NCBI GenBank assembly: GCA_017509065.1
Contig: JAFWQM010000030.1
Span: forward strand, 1-39,840
DNA length: 39,840 nucleotides
Direction: 5' to 3'
Source: Clostridia bacterium
GTDB taxonomy: Bacteria > Bacillota_A > Clostridia > Christensenellales > Aristaeellaceae
The notes beneath the pieces are model-generated. The model ran no database searches, had not been told where the DNA came from, and saw only the letters and a program-made list of their open reading frames with translations. The position numbers and the translations under genes were made by a program. The first letter of the stretch is position 1. Every line of letters begins with the position of its first letter. Shown here piece after piece: positions 8,162 to 15,980 of the stretch.

Positions 8162-9417
8162 TATTTGTCACCCGCCTTTCCTTTGCGCAGCTTGCCGATC
8201 CACATTTTGATCACCAGCATGAACGCGGACAAATACACGATTACGGCGATGATCACGTTGGTAATGTATTCGTTGTAGGCCGTTAGTTCCGTCAGCTTCT
8301 GGCCGCAGATCTGCAGCATGGACATAAAGATGGCGGAGAACACCACGCCCAGGGGATTATTGATGGCCAGCAGGGCCACGGGGATGCCGTTGAAGCCCTC
8401 GGCGGGCAGGGACTGGTAGGTGTTCCAGAAGAATTCCGTGTTGCCGGACAGGTAATACAACGCGCCGCCGGCGGCAGCCAGAGCGCCCGCCATGGCCATG
8501 GTGAGCACGATGTTGCGCTTATCCTTGATACCGGCATAGCGGGCGGCGTAACGGTTCGCGCCGCAGGCTTTCAGCTGGTAGCCCAGGGTCGTCCGGGACA
8601 GAATGATATAGATCACGATAGCGATCAGGATAGCGACCAGGATGCCGCCGTTCACCTGACTGCCGGAAAAAATGCCGTCCAAGCCCATTTTCGCTGTCGC
8701 AACGCCACCGCGGGAAGCGACGACCTGCGCGCCTTCAGGGATGTTCGCGCCGACAGTGGAACGCACCCCGTCCACAACCACGTCGTTGAGGATGGTGGAG
8801 GTCTTGTAGATGTAGCTGGATTTGGTGCCTTCCAGCACGTTCTTGAGCGTGCTCACGTCAAACAGCCAGGTCACCACGTTCGCGGCGATCCAGTTGGTCA
8901 TGATGCAGGCCAGCACTTCGTTGATGTTCAGGTAAGCCTTGAGGAAGCCGGGAATAGCACCCCAGAGCGCGCCTGCCATCATGCCCATGAGCAGGGCGAT
9001 GATCCACACCAGCCAGGTGGGGAAAATGTTGGTAGGCAGGGACAGGGCAGTAATCAGGCTGGCCGCGGTGCCCGCCAGGTATTGGCCTGAAGCGCCGATG
9101 TTGAACAGGCCTGCCTTGTTGCCCAGCGCCACGCTCAGGCCCGTCATGATGAGGGGCACGGCGCGGAACAGCATGTTGCCGAAGGAGGCGGAGTTAAAGC
9201 CGAAGGTCAGGCCGCCGGAGGTATCGCGCCCCGTGGAGAACAGGCCGGCGACCACCAGGCGGATGCCCTCCCACGCGCCTTTGATGCCCAGGGAAGGATT
9301 GGTCAGGCCGACGATCAGGATGATCACGCCGCCTGCCAGCATACCCACCAGGATGGCGACCAGCGAGGCCAGCACGCTGCGGGTGCCCGCCTTATCGAAA
9401 AACGATTCTTTCTTCAT
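8161..9417 (-). CDS. nucleoside-type ABC transporter permease (YufP/NupP-like)
   Basis: A 418-residue polytopic membrane protein, longer than many family members because of an extracytoplasmic insert around residues 190-255. Hallmarks are NKAGLFNIGASGQYLAG (about 109-125), the coupling segment TTLGYQLKACGANRYAARYAG and GFNGIPVALLAINNPLG near the C-terminus. It pairs with the 343-residue permease to form the channel. It overlaps the upstream ATPase gene by 4 bases (ATGA). Confidence 0.93.
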   Translation of the reverse strand: MKKESFFDKAGTRSVLASLVAILVGMLAGGVIILIVGLTNPSLGIKGAWEGIRLVVAGLFSTGRDTSGGLTFGFNSASFGNMLFRAVPLIMTGLSVALGNKAGLFNIGASGQYLAGTAASLITALSLPTNIFPTWLVWIIALLMGMMAGALWGAIPGFLKAYLNINEVLACIMTNWIAANVVTWLFDVSTLKNVLEGTKSSYIYKTSTILNDVVVDGVRSTVGANIPEGAQVVASRGGVATAKMGLDGIFSGSQVNGGILVAILIAIVIYIILSRTTLGYQLKACGANRYAARYAGIKDKRNIVLTMAMAGALAAAGGALYYLSGNTEFFWNTYQSLPAEGFNGIPVALLAINNPLGVVFSAIFMSMLQICGQKLTELTAYNEYITNVIIAVIVYLSAFMLVIKMWIGKLRKGKAGDK

Positions 9418-10967
9418 GCCGACGCCTCCTTCTTCCGATCCTGACGCTTCGCGCCCGCCATGTACAGGCCCAGCTCTTCCACCGTGGTCTGCTTGGGATC
9501 AAGCTCGCCCACGATTTCGCCTTCGTACATGACCAGGATACGGTCGGACAGGTTCATCACTTCATCCAGCTCCAGGCTCACCAGCAGCACGGCTTTGCCT
9601 TCGTCGCGCTGCGCCACGATCTGGCGGTGGATGTTTTCGATCGCGCCGACGTCCAGGCCGCGGGTGGGCTGAACGGCCAGAAGCAGCGGCAGGTCGCGGT
9701 CGATTTCACGGGCGATGATCGCCTTCTGCTGGTTGCCGCCGGACATGGAACGGGCAACGGTGATGGGGCCCTGGCCGGAGCGTACGTCGTATTCCTCGAT
9801 CAGGCGTTCAGAGTATTTGCGGATATCGCCAAACTTGATGAAGCCCATATGCTGGAAGCGTGGCTGCTCAAACGTCTGCAGCACGAAATTCTGTTCCAGG
9901 GTAAAGTCCAGCACCAGGCCATGCTTATGTCTGTCTTCGGGGATATGGCTGATACCCGCCTCGCTGCGTTTGCGGATCGGCGCGTGTGTGATATCCACCC
10001 CATTGATTTCGATTTTGCCACCGCTGCACTTTTCCAGGCCGGACAGGCCAAACACCAATTCGGACTGGCCGTTGCCGTCAATGCCCGCGATGCAGACGAT
10101 TTCTCCCTTGCGTACCTCGAAGCTGACGCCCTTCACCGCGTCATGCTTGTACAGTCTGGACGGCACGTGCATGTCCGTGACCTTCAAAACGGTTTCACCG
10201 GGCTGGGCGGGGGTCTTGTCCACCACCAGCTGCACGTCGTGGCCAACCATCATGCGGCTCAGTTCCGGCGCAGTCGTTTCAGCGGTGTTCACCGTGCCGA
10301 TATAGCGGCCCTTGCGCAGCACGCTCACGCGGTCGGACACTTCCATGATCTCGTTCAGCTTATGGGAAATGAACAGGATGGACTTGCCTTCTTTTGCCAG
10401 CCCCTTCATGATCTGCATCAGTTCCTTGATTTCCTGCGGCGTCAGCACGGCGGTGGGCTCGTCGAAAATCAGGATCTCATTGTCGCGGTACAGCATTTTC
10501 AGGATTTCCACGCGCTGCTGCATCCCGACGGTGATGTTCTCCACCTTGGCGTCCAGATCAACGGTCAGGCCGTAACGCCTGGACAGCTCTTCCACCTTTT
10601 TCCGGGCCTGTTTGCGCTGCACGAAGCCCAGCTTGGTGTCCTCCGCGCCAAGGATGATGTTGTCCAGCACGGTGAAAACCTCGATCAGCTTGAAATGCTG
10701 GTGCACCATGCCGATGTGCAAGGCAGTGGCGTCGTTGGGGTTATTGATTTTGACCGGCTTGCCGTCCTTGCGGATCTCGCCCTGCTCCGGCTGATACAGG
10801 CCGAATAGCACGCTCATCAGCGTGGATTTTCCCGCGCCGTTTTCTCCCAGCAGGGCATGGATTTCGCCCCGCCGCAACTGGAGCGTGATGTCATCATTGG
10901 CCTTGATGCCGGGGAATTCCTTGGTGATATGAAGCATCTCGATCACATAATCATTTTCGTGATCCAA
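9414..10967 (-). CDS. ABC transporter ATP-binding protein, nucleoside importer (YufO/NupO-like)
   Basis: A 517-residue protein with two fused nucleotide-binding domains. Domain 1 is complete: Walker A GENGAGKST (41-49), signature VGMQQR (147-152), Walker B ILIFDEP (165-171) and switch His202. Domain 2 has the family's normal variant Walker A GIDGNGQSE and signature MSGGNQQK. It energises uptake through the two downstream permeases. The start appears to be TTG at 10967, with AAAGGGG 10 bases upstream; the next in-frame candidates are GTG and ATG within the first 11 codons. It lies after the binding-protein terminator, so its expression probably depends on read-through. Confidence 0.93.
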   Translation of the reverse strand: MDHENDYVIEMLHITKEFPGIKANDDITLQLRRGEIHALLGENGAGKSTLMSVLFGLYQPEQGEIRKDGKPVKINNPNDATALHIGMVHQHFKLIEVFTVLDNIILGAEDTKLGFVQRKQARKKVEELSRRYGLTVDLDAKVENITVGMQQRVEILKMLYRDNEILIFDEPTAVLTPQEIKELMQIMKGLAKEGKSILFISHKLNEIMEVSDRVSVLRKGRYIGTVNTAETTAPELSRMMVGHDVQLVVDKTPAQPGETVLKVTDMHVPSRLYKHDAVKGVSFEVRKGEIVCIAGIDGNGQSELVFGLSGLEKCSGGKIEINGVDITHAPIRKRSEAGISHIPEDRHKHGLVLDFTLEQNFVLQTFEQPRFQHMGFIKFGDIRKYSERLIEEYDVRSGQGPITVARSMSGGNQQKAIIAREIDRDLPLLLAVQPTRGLDVGAIENIHRQIVAQRDEGKAVLLVSLELDEVMNLSDRILVMYEGEIVGELDPKQTTVEELGLYMAGAKRQDRKKEASA

Positions 10968-10977
10968 GCGCGCTCAT

Positions 10978-10984
10978 CCCCTTT
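10978..10984 (-). promoter_or_regulatory. ribosome-binding site deciding the TTG start of the importer ATPase
   Basis: AAAGGGG on the minus strand sits 10 bases before the TTG at 10967. An ATG lying directly against it is out of frame and would give only 8 codons. Confidence 0.55.
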
Positions 10985-10991
10985 CATGTTG

Positions 10992-11005
10992 CCCGCCGCG
11001 GCGGG
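10992..11005. repeat. 14-bp perfect GC palindrome
   Basis: CCCGCCGCGGCGGG is its own reverse complement and lies between the binding-protein terminator and the ATPase start. It could form a small mRNA hairpin that blocks the start region or act as a protein site; nothing more can be said. Confidence 0.5.
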
Positions 11006-11011
11006 GGTTAC

Positions 11012-11044
11012 AAGAAAAACAGGAAGGGCGCAATGCCCTCCCTG
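11012..11044 (-). terminator. Rho-independent terminator after the BMP binding protein
   Basis: A 10-bp stem (11020-11029 with 11035-11044, one G-U pair on the minus strand) and a 5-base loop are followed by TTTTTCTT (11012-11019). Placed between the binding-protein and ATPase genes, it would give the usual excess of binding protein over membrane subunits. Confidence 0.88.
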
Positions 11045-11060
11045 CATGTATCAGGCGAGA

Positions 11061-12161
11061 TTACTGCACGTAATCCACGGTCACGTTGCTCCAGGGGCCC
11101 TTCGCGTTGGGATCGCCTTCGGCAGCGTCGCCGTCGATCACCAGTTCACCGGCGATCACGGCAGCCTTCATGGCTTCGTAGTCCGCCACGGTGAAGCCTT
11201 CCAGGCTCCAGGTATCCACAGGCAGGCCCACGGCGTCCTCAGCGGCGCCCAGGGTGATGGAACCGGCTTCGAACGTGCCGTCGAACACCTTGGCAAGCAT
11301 CTGATAGGTACCTTCGGTCAGGCCCTTCAGAGCGGAGGTGATAACGGTGTCGGATTCAAAGGACTGGTCAACGTCCACGCCGATGACTGCGCCGTCATTG
11401 GCGGAAGCGGCAGCGGTGATGGAGGAGAAGATGGAGCCGCCGCAGGAGAAGACCACTTCGGTGCCGGTCTCGTACCAGCCGGAGATCAGGGTCTGCAGTT
11501 CAGCGGAGGGAGAGAAGGAAGCACCATAAGCCCAGGTGAACTTCACTTCAACATTCTTGCCCAGCTTCGCGGCCGCGTCGTTCGCGCCCTGGATGTAGCC
11601 GTAGCCGTAACGGCAGCAGGCAGGATTGGTGCCGCCGCCGCCGCCGGAAAAGCCCAGCTTCTCATAGCCGTCCATAACGGCGGCATAGCCGGCGAAGTAA
11701 CCGCACTGTTCTTCCTTATAAGCGACGCCCACTTCATTGTCCAGGCCCATGGCCCAGCCATCGATGAAGATGAACTTCACATCGGTGAATTCCTTGGCAG
11801 CCTTTTCCAGCGCGGTGCCCTGCATGAAGCCGGCGCACACGATGACCTTGGCGCCCGCTTCCGCGGCAGCCTTCATGGCGTCGTAGCGGTCGTCGTCAGT
11901 GGCCTGGTCGCCGTTGGCGGGCTGATAATACTTGTAGGTCAGGCCGTTGGCGGCGGCGAAAGTCTTCACGCCGTTCCAGGTGCCTTCGTTGAAGGACTTG
12001 TCCTTGAGCTGGCCCACGTCGGTTACGAACGCGACCACATAGGTGCCGTCGGCGGAAGTGATCGTATCTTCGACATCAGCGGGATTCAGGGCTTCAGCCA
12101 GCGCGCTGAACGCGCTCAGGCACAGAGCCAGGGCCAGGAAAAGAGCCAGAAACTTTTTCAT
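11061..12161 (-). CDS. BMP-family (PnrA-like) nucleoside-binding protein of an ABC importer
   Basis: A 366-residue exported protein. Residues 1-22 are a signal peptide ending in ALA before Glu23. The mature part has the family pattern VTDVGQLKDKSFNEGTWNG (about 47-65), GAKVIVCAGFMQG, and a glycine-rich loop followed by RYGYGYIQGAND. The only cysteine in the signal peptide (LALC) does not fit a good lipobox, so membrane anchoring through a lipid is doubtful; a retained signal peptide or another anchor is possible. It captures nucleosides outside the cell for the downstream ATPase and permeases. GGGAGG lies about 8 bases before the ATG, and a strong promoter lies 50-80 bases upstream. Confidence 0.93.
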   Translation of the reverse strand: MKKFLALFLALALCLSAFSALAEALNPADVEDTITSADGTYVVAFVTDVGQLKDKSFNEGTWNGVKTFAAANGLTYKYYQPANGDQATDDDRYDAMKAAAEAGAKVIVCAGFMQGTALEKAAKEFTDVKFIFIDGWAMGLDNEVGVAYKEEQCGYFAGYAAVMDGYEKLGFSGGGGGTNPACCRYGYGYIQGANDAAAKLGKNVEVKFTWAYGASFSPSAELQTLISGWYETGTEVVFSCGGSIFSSITAAASANDGAVIGVDVDQSFESDTVITSALKGLTEGTYQMLAKVFDGTFEAGSITLGAAEDAVGLPVDTWSLEGFTVADYEAMKAAVIAGELVIDGDAAEGDPNAKGPWSNVTVDYVQ

Positions 12162-12213
12162 GGATCTTGCCTCCCAAATATAAATTCGATACGCTCTCGC
12201 GTCATCTGTGTGT

Positions 12214-12237
12214 ATTATAACAAATATCCGTTATAAT
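12214..12237. promoter_or_regulatory. operator-like inverted repeat inside the importer promoter
   Basis: ATTATAAC (12214-12221) and GTTATAAT (12230-12237) are perfect inverted 8-mers separated by 8 bases. They fill the space between -10 and -35, where a bound dimeric repressor would block RNA polymerase. The regulator is not in the window. Confidence 0.5.
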
Positions 12238-12242
12238 TGCAA
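12214..12242 (-). promoter_or_regulatory. SigA-type promoter of the nucleoside importer
   Basis: On the minus strand TTGCAA (12237-12242) is separated by exactly 17 bases from a perfect TATAAT (12214-12219). Transcription would start near 12207, giving a leader of about 45 bases, too short for a riboswitch. Confidence 0.9.
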
Positions 12243-12326
12243 TCAAATTGTCATAAACGGGTAAAATTTAAGATTTTCTTAAAAAATCTGCGGCCAAAAT
12301 CGGCAATTGGAATACAGCCGGGCCGC

Positions 12327-12851
12327 TCATCCCCGCAGCGTTTTCAGATAGTCCTTCAGCCGCTTCTGACTGACAACCCGATAGGCGGGCTGGCATGCCA
12401 TTCGGTAAGCGGCGGAGTGATGAACGGCGGGGCAGGTTCTGGGATACTTCGCCAGAAAAATGTCCAGCAGGACAGGCTCAAAGGGTGTTTCGTCCTCTTC
12501 CGCCAACTTCTGCAGGACGTGAATGCCCGCCGTGAACCGCTTTTTATCGCCCTGCGTGCCGTTTGCCGTTTCTGTGAACAGGCGAAGAATGTCCTCCGCA
12601 GGGATACCTTTCGCTTTGCAGGGACGCAGGTTCAGCCGGCACAGGCCGTTCCCGATGGATTCATACAGCGCTTCCCCCGGCAGCGGCTCTCCCGCGCCTG
12701 CCATTTCCTGCTGTAAAAACGCCAGTGCTTTCCTTTCGTCCCTGATCAGATGCCCCGGCCCGAACTCCTGCTGATAAATCAGCTTGACCGCGTCCTGCGG
12801 CTGCATTTGAGGATACTTGTCAAAATGCTGTAACAGAATATCTTCAAGCAT
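12327..12851 (-). CDS. conserved protein of unknown function next to truA
   Basis: A 174-residue soluble protein without signal peptide or membrane segment. The N-terminus has a pattern I associate with uncharacterised Clostridia proteins: HFDKYPQMQPQDAVKLIYQ followed by EFGPGHLI. I recognise no catalytic motif. It uses the ATG at 12851, which overlaps the last 8 bases of truA, so the two genes are probably cotranslated from one message. A TTG 18 bases further upstream is possible but lies deeper within truA. Downstream, 12270-12288 can form a short AT-rich hairpin that may end the transcript. Confidence 0.75.
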   Translation of the reverse strand: MLEDILLQHFDKYPQMQPQDAVKLIYQQEFGPGHLIRDERKALAFLQQEMAGAGEPLPGEALYESIGNGLCRLNLRPCKAKGIPAEDILRLFTETANGTQGDKKRFTAGIHVLQKLAEEDETPFEPVLLDIFLAKYPRTCPAVHHSAAYRMACQPAYRVVSQKRLKDYLKTLRG

Positions 12852-13611
12852 CGTCCTGCCCCCCGTCAAAATCGTATTCCACCCGCGTCAGCTCCAGCCC
12901 GCACGCCGGGGCGGTAACACCCAGGTCGAGCCTGTTTTTGCTTTCCAGCGCACGCGCGATGCAGTCTTCCGGCAGCCTGCCGTGGCCCACGTCGATGAGC
13001 GTTCCGGTGATTATGCGCACCATGTTGTAAAGGAACCCGTTTCCGTGCACCCGCAGCGTGATTTCCGTATCCTGCCGCTGCACGTCAAAAAAGTCGATCG
13101 TGCGCACGCTCGTTTTCGCCTGACCGCCCGCGGCGGAAAACGCGATGAAATCGTGGGTGCCGACCAGCGGCAGCGCGCAGCGGCGCATGGTTTCCTCATC
13201 AAGCCTTACCGGAACATGTGCGGTGCAGTGGCGCAGGATGGCGCTGGCGTGCGGCGCGTTGTGAATGCGGTAGGTGTACATCTTCCCCACCGCCTGAAAC
13301 CGCGCGTGGAAATCATCGGGTACTTGCCGCCCTTCCGTCACGCGGATGTCCTCCGGCAAATAGCGGTTCAGCACGAAGGGATACTTTTCCGGCGGGATGG
13401 AGGAGCAGGTGTCAAAATGCGCACGCTGGCCCAGGGCGTGCACGCCGGCATCCGTTCGGCTCGCGCCGGTCACGCGTACAAACCCGCCCAGCGCTTTTTC
13501 AAGCGCCTTTTCGATCTCGCCCTGAATACTCGGCCCGTTATCCTGATACTGCCAGCCCACATACGCCGTGCCGTCATAGCTGACAGTCAGCAGAATCCGC
13601 TTGTTTTCCAT
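12844..13611 (-). CDS. truA: tRNA pseudouridine(38-40) synthase TruA
   Basis: A 255-residue cytoplasmic enzyme of the expected length that isomerises uridines 38-40 in the tRNA anticodon arm. The catalytic motif SRTDAGVHALGQ contains the nucleophilic aspartate at residue 54. The N-terminal SYDGTAYVGWQYQ and the HDFIAFSAAGG and GNGFLYNMVRIITGTL segments are typical of TruA. The ATG at 13611 has GGAGGG about 7 bases upstream and its own promoter lies immediately before it. In many Firmicutes truA follows energy-coupling factor genes; here it stands between 6S RNA and a small unknown gene. Confidence 0.96.
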   Translation of the reverse strand: MENKRILLTVSYDGTAYVGWQYQDNGPSIQGEIEKALEKALGGFVRVTGASRTDAGVHALGQRAHFDTCSSIPPEKYPFVLNRYLPEDIRVTEGRQVPDDFHARFQAVGKMYTYRIHNAPHASAILRHCTAHVPVRLDEETMRRCALPLVGTHDFIAFSAAGGQAKTSVRTIDFFDVQRQDTEITLRVHGNGFLYNMVRIITGTLIDVGHGRLPEDCIARALESKNRLDLGVTAPACGLELTRVEYDFDGGQDDA

Positions 13612-13629
13612 GCTTCACCCTCCCCAACC

Positions 13630-13658
13630 ATCATACCCTTTCGGCCGGAAATAATCAA
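13630..13658 (-). promoter_or_regulatory. promoter of truA
   Basis: TTGATT (13653-13658), 17 bases and TATGAT (13630-13635) on the minus strand. It begins right after the 6S RNA terminator, and the transcript would have a very short leader of about 12 bases containing the GGGGAGGG ribosome site. Confidence 0.75.
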
Positions 13659-13662
13659 GCGT

Positions 13663-13696
13663 GAAAAGAAAAAGACCGCGGAAACGCAGTCCTTTT
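13663..13696 (-). terminator. Rho-independent terminator of 6S RNA
   Basis: A stem of about 10-12 bp with two G-U pairs (13669-13680 with 13685-13696) and a 4-base loop at 13681-13684 leads on the minus strand into TTTTTCTTTT. Confidence 0.85.
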
Positions 13697-13902
13697 CTAT
13701 CAACGCACGGAGTCCCAAGATGCCGCTGTCCTCTATTTTTTCACCCGCTATGTTAAGCAGGCCGGTGCCCGGCGGAAGCTTTCTGCCGTCCCCTGGCGTG
13801 CATAGCACGGGGGCATGACATCCGGCCTCCTGGCCCAGGCTCCGATTTATGAAATGTGGGTAAAAACAGAAAACTGGCGAACACCCCAGGAGCATCCTTA
13901 CA
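13663..13902 (-). ncRNA. ssrS: 6S RNA
   Basis: This ~240-base transcript unit has a perfect promoter upstream and a terminator at its end but no convincing reading frame. Three blocks match 6S RNA as I know it from E. coli and Firmicutes: GGTGTTCGCCAG near the 5' end, ACATTTCATAAAT before the central region, and AGCGGCATCTTGGGA near the 3' end. The 5' stretch TCCTGGGGTG can pair over ten positions, wobbles included, with CATCTTGGGA on the 3' side, giving the closing stem of 6S RNA. The molecule mimics an open promoter and binds the housekeeping RNA polymerase holoenzyme, lowering transcription in stationary phase. A 137-codon minus-strand frame crossing the whole region is not credible as a gene. 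Confidence 0.85.
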
Positions 13903-13908
13903 GGCATT

Positions 13909-13937
13909 ATTATATGCGGAACGGCTTCGCTTGTCAA
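13909..13937 (-). promoter_or_regulatory. perfect consensus promoter of 6S RNA
   Basis: TTGACA (13932-13937), exactly 17 bases and TATAAT (13909-13914) on the minus strand. It matches the consensus at all twelve positions, as expected for an abundant stable RNA. Confidence 0.92.
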
Positions 13938-14025
13938 GGGATTCAGCCGGCAGTTTTTCACGAAAATGGGAGAAATTTCGCAAATAACGACATTTTTCAC
14001 ACCAGCGTTCGGAAAGCTGTACGCC

Positions 14026-15861
14026 TTAATCCTTGTTCTCCTTTTCTTCCTTTTCCTTCTGGATATAGCTGTATCTGCCGTTCAGCCAGGGCGCGCCGTT
14101 GTAAACGCCGTAGGCGTCGCCGAACAGCCTGTAGGTCGATCCCGGCACCCAGTTATCGTAGGTGTAGTTGGTCAGCGCCACAGTGCGGCCTGAGCCGTCG
14201 GTCAGTTCAAACACCGCCATCTGGGGATTGGAGGATAGAATCTCCTTACAGACGGCGTCGATCTGGTAGATTTGGGTGTTGGCGATGCGGCGGTCCGAGT
14301 TGTTCAGATAATCGGTATACTGGTCCTTCATGCTCCATGCCTTGCGGGTATAGACGTCGGCGATGGGAATATAGTATACCTCGTGCTCCACGATGCTGGG
14401 TTCATATCCCGGTGCGGAAGCCACGATCGTGATGGTGTTGTATCCGATCTTGTCAAACACGGCCTCAAAAGAAAACACGCCCTTTGTTCCCAGTTCGCTG
14501 GTGTCCAGGTTCAGGTAAGGCGACCTCACCTCAATCGTCGCCCAGGTCAGCGTGGACCCGCTGATCGTCATATGCGGCTCATACCATTCCCCGGTTTTTT
14601 CATCCTGAACCCGGTTTGGCGAATAACGGGTGGCGATATCGGCGGCCAGATCAAGACGGATATCCTGCTTCGGTCGGAAAATATTGATCGTCTCCGTCTT
14701 TTCCCGGCAGTACTGGGCGCGGGTGGTGATCACAAACAGGTTGTCACCGGTGGGGTGAACCTCCGCGTTAAAAGTGATCAAGCCGTCGGTGTTGTTCACG
14801 AGGTCGGAAAAATCCTCGCCGTTGATCGTGACGGTGCTGTTGCGCTCCACGCGGAACTGAATCTCATACAGCTGGCGGTAGGTGGTAGCGTTGGCTGAGG
14901 AGGGGCTGACCAGCTCGAGCGTGGATTCAGGCACCTCTACCTCGAATGTGATCTGCTGCATCTGTTTCTGTTCGCCGGCGCTGGTCCGCAAGTAGGGGGA
15001 CATTGTGGCCATCACCGTTTCCTCGGTGATATTCTTCATATGCTCATACCACTTATAGTCCTCCACTTCAATCGTAGCGTAACCCCCTGTCACGGAAAAA
15101 GACTTTTTCAGCTCCGTTATCCAGTACGACTGCCCGTCCTCGCCGGGTATGCGAATGATGTGGGCGGCCCTTTCATTGAGGATAGACGTGGTGATGATGG
15201 TGTTCGCGCTTAAGGATTCGGCGATCTGCCTGGCGCGGTAAGGCTTGTAAAGCTTATCATAGAACAGGAAGCCGAGCGCCGCGACGATCAGCACGGCGGC
15301 AATGGCCTTGCCGAATCGCCGCAGGAAGCTGCGTTTATACGGCTTGATTTTGCTTTTGCGCCGTTTGCGCTTAAAGCTGTCGATGGAGCCCATGCCGGGC
15401 TCTGGGAACGCGGCTTCGTCGTAGCCGATCACGCGGCTGGAAGAAACAGGAATGGCGTCGGGCCGCACGATGCCCTCCACTTCCACGCCGTCGCGGGTAT
15501 AGGAAGTGTTTTGCGGAACAGGAAAGGATTCACGGCCATTCAGCGTGCGCGCGATACGGGGTGAAGGAACAAAGCCCTGCCTGACGCTGTTTTCACGCAG
15601 CCTGCGCTGTTCCTCTTCCCCGCGGCGTTTGCGCGCGGACAGGTCCTTCATTTCGCGGGCCAGCTTGTCGCGGCTGTCCTCTGAGGAAGTGGAGCGGCCG
15701 ATCTCATCGATCTGGATATATACTTTCGCCGCGCCTCCGTCAGGCATTTTCGGAACGTTTTTCTTTTCTTCCTCCGCGGTCTGCAAAGGCAATTCCGCGC
15801 CGCACTTAAAGCAATTCGGAAAAGACGCGCGGTTCCACTGACCGCAATTGGGGCATTTCAT
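14026..15861 (-). CDS. zinc-ribbon, single-pass membrane protein of unknown function
   Basis: A 611-residue protein. Residues 1-22 form a zinc ribbon with Cys3, Cys6, Cys17 and Cys20 (CPNC, CFKC). A low-complexity charged cytoplasmic part (25-180), rich in Arg, Lys and Glu, is followed by one membrane helix (185-203) and a ~400-residue extracytoplasmic region rich in beta-strand-like sequence with Ig-like or YARHG-style repeats that I cannot assign. The C-terminus is strongly charged (KEKEEKENKD). Many Firmicutes zinc-ribbon proteins of this topology have envelope roles, but no function can be named. The ATG at 15861 has GGAGG 7 bases upstream. It lies between the xylanase gene and 6S RNA and appears to be its own unit. 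Confidence 0.8.
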   Translation of the reverse strand: MKCPNCGQWNRASFPNCFKCGAELPLQTAEEEKKNVPKMPDGGAAKVYIQIDEIGRSTSSEDSRDKLAREMKDLSARKRRGEEEQRRLRENSVRQGFVPSPRIARTLNGRESFPVPQNTSYTRDGVEVEGIVRPDAIPVSSSRVIGYDEAAFPEPGMGSIDSFKRKRRKSKIKPYKRSFLRRFGKAIAAVLIVAALGFLFYDKLYKPYRARQIAESLSANTIITTSILNERAAHIIRIPGEDGQSYWITELKKSFSVTGGYATIEVEDYKWYEHMKNITEETVMATMSPYLRTSAGEQKQMQQITFEVEVPESTLELVSPSSANATTYRQLYEIQFRVERNSTVTINGEDFSDLVNNTDGLITFNAEVHPTGDNLFVITTRAQYCREKTETINIFRPKQDIRLDLAADIATRYSPNRVQDEKTGEWYEPHMTISGSTLTWATIEVRSPYLNLDTSELGTKGVFSFEAVFDKIGYNTITIVASAPGYEPSIVEHEVYYIPIADVYTRKAWSMKDQYTDYLNNSDRRIANTQIYQIDAVCKEILSSNPQMAVFELTDGSGRTVALTNYTYDNWVPGSTYRLFGDAYGVYNGAPWLNGRYSYIQKEKEEKENKD

Positions 15862-15980
15862 CCATTAACCTCCTGCATACCGCTGAACACACGGTATACA
15901 TTCAATAAAATTCGCAGCAGTATCGTCTGATTCCTTCCACAGGAATTGTAAAAAAGCAGGACTGTCCGCCGGATGAACAA

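Noticed and set aside
6692..8278. Plus-strand open frame (528 codons) across the degenerate ATPase and a permease
   Set aside because: Antisense shadow; it passes through the intercistronic hairpin at 7088-7118.
10952..10978. Eight-codon frame just before the TTG start of the importer ATPase
   Set aside because: Its ATG touches the ribosome site with no spacing, so it would hardly be used; probably chance.
12162..12213. Purine riboswitch in front of the nucleoside importer
   Set aside because: The predicted leader is only about 45 bases and shows no aptamer sequence.
13587..14000. Minus-strand 137-codon open frame
   Set aside because: It covers the 6S RNA, its promoter and terminator, and has no domain or conserved start.
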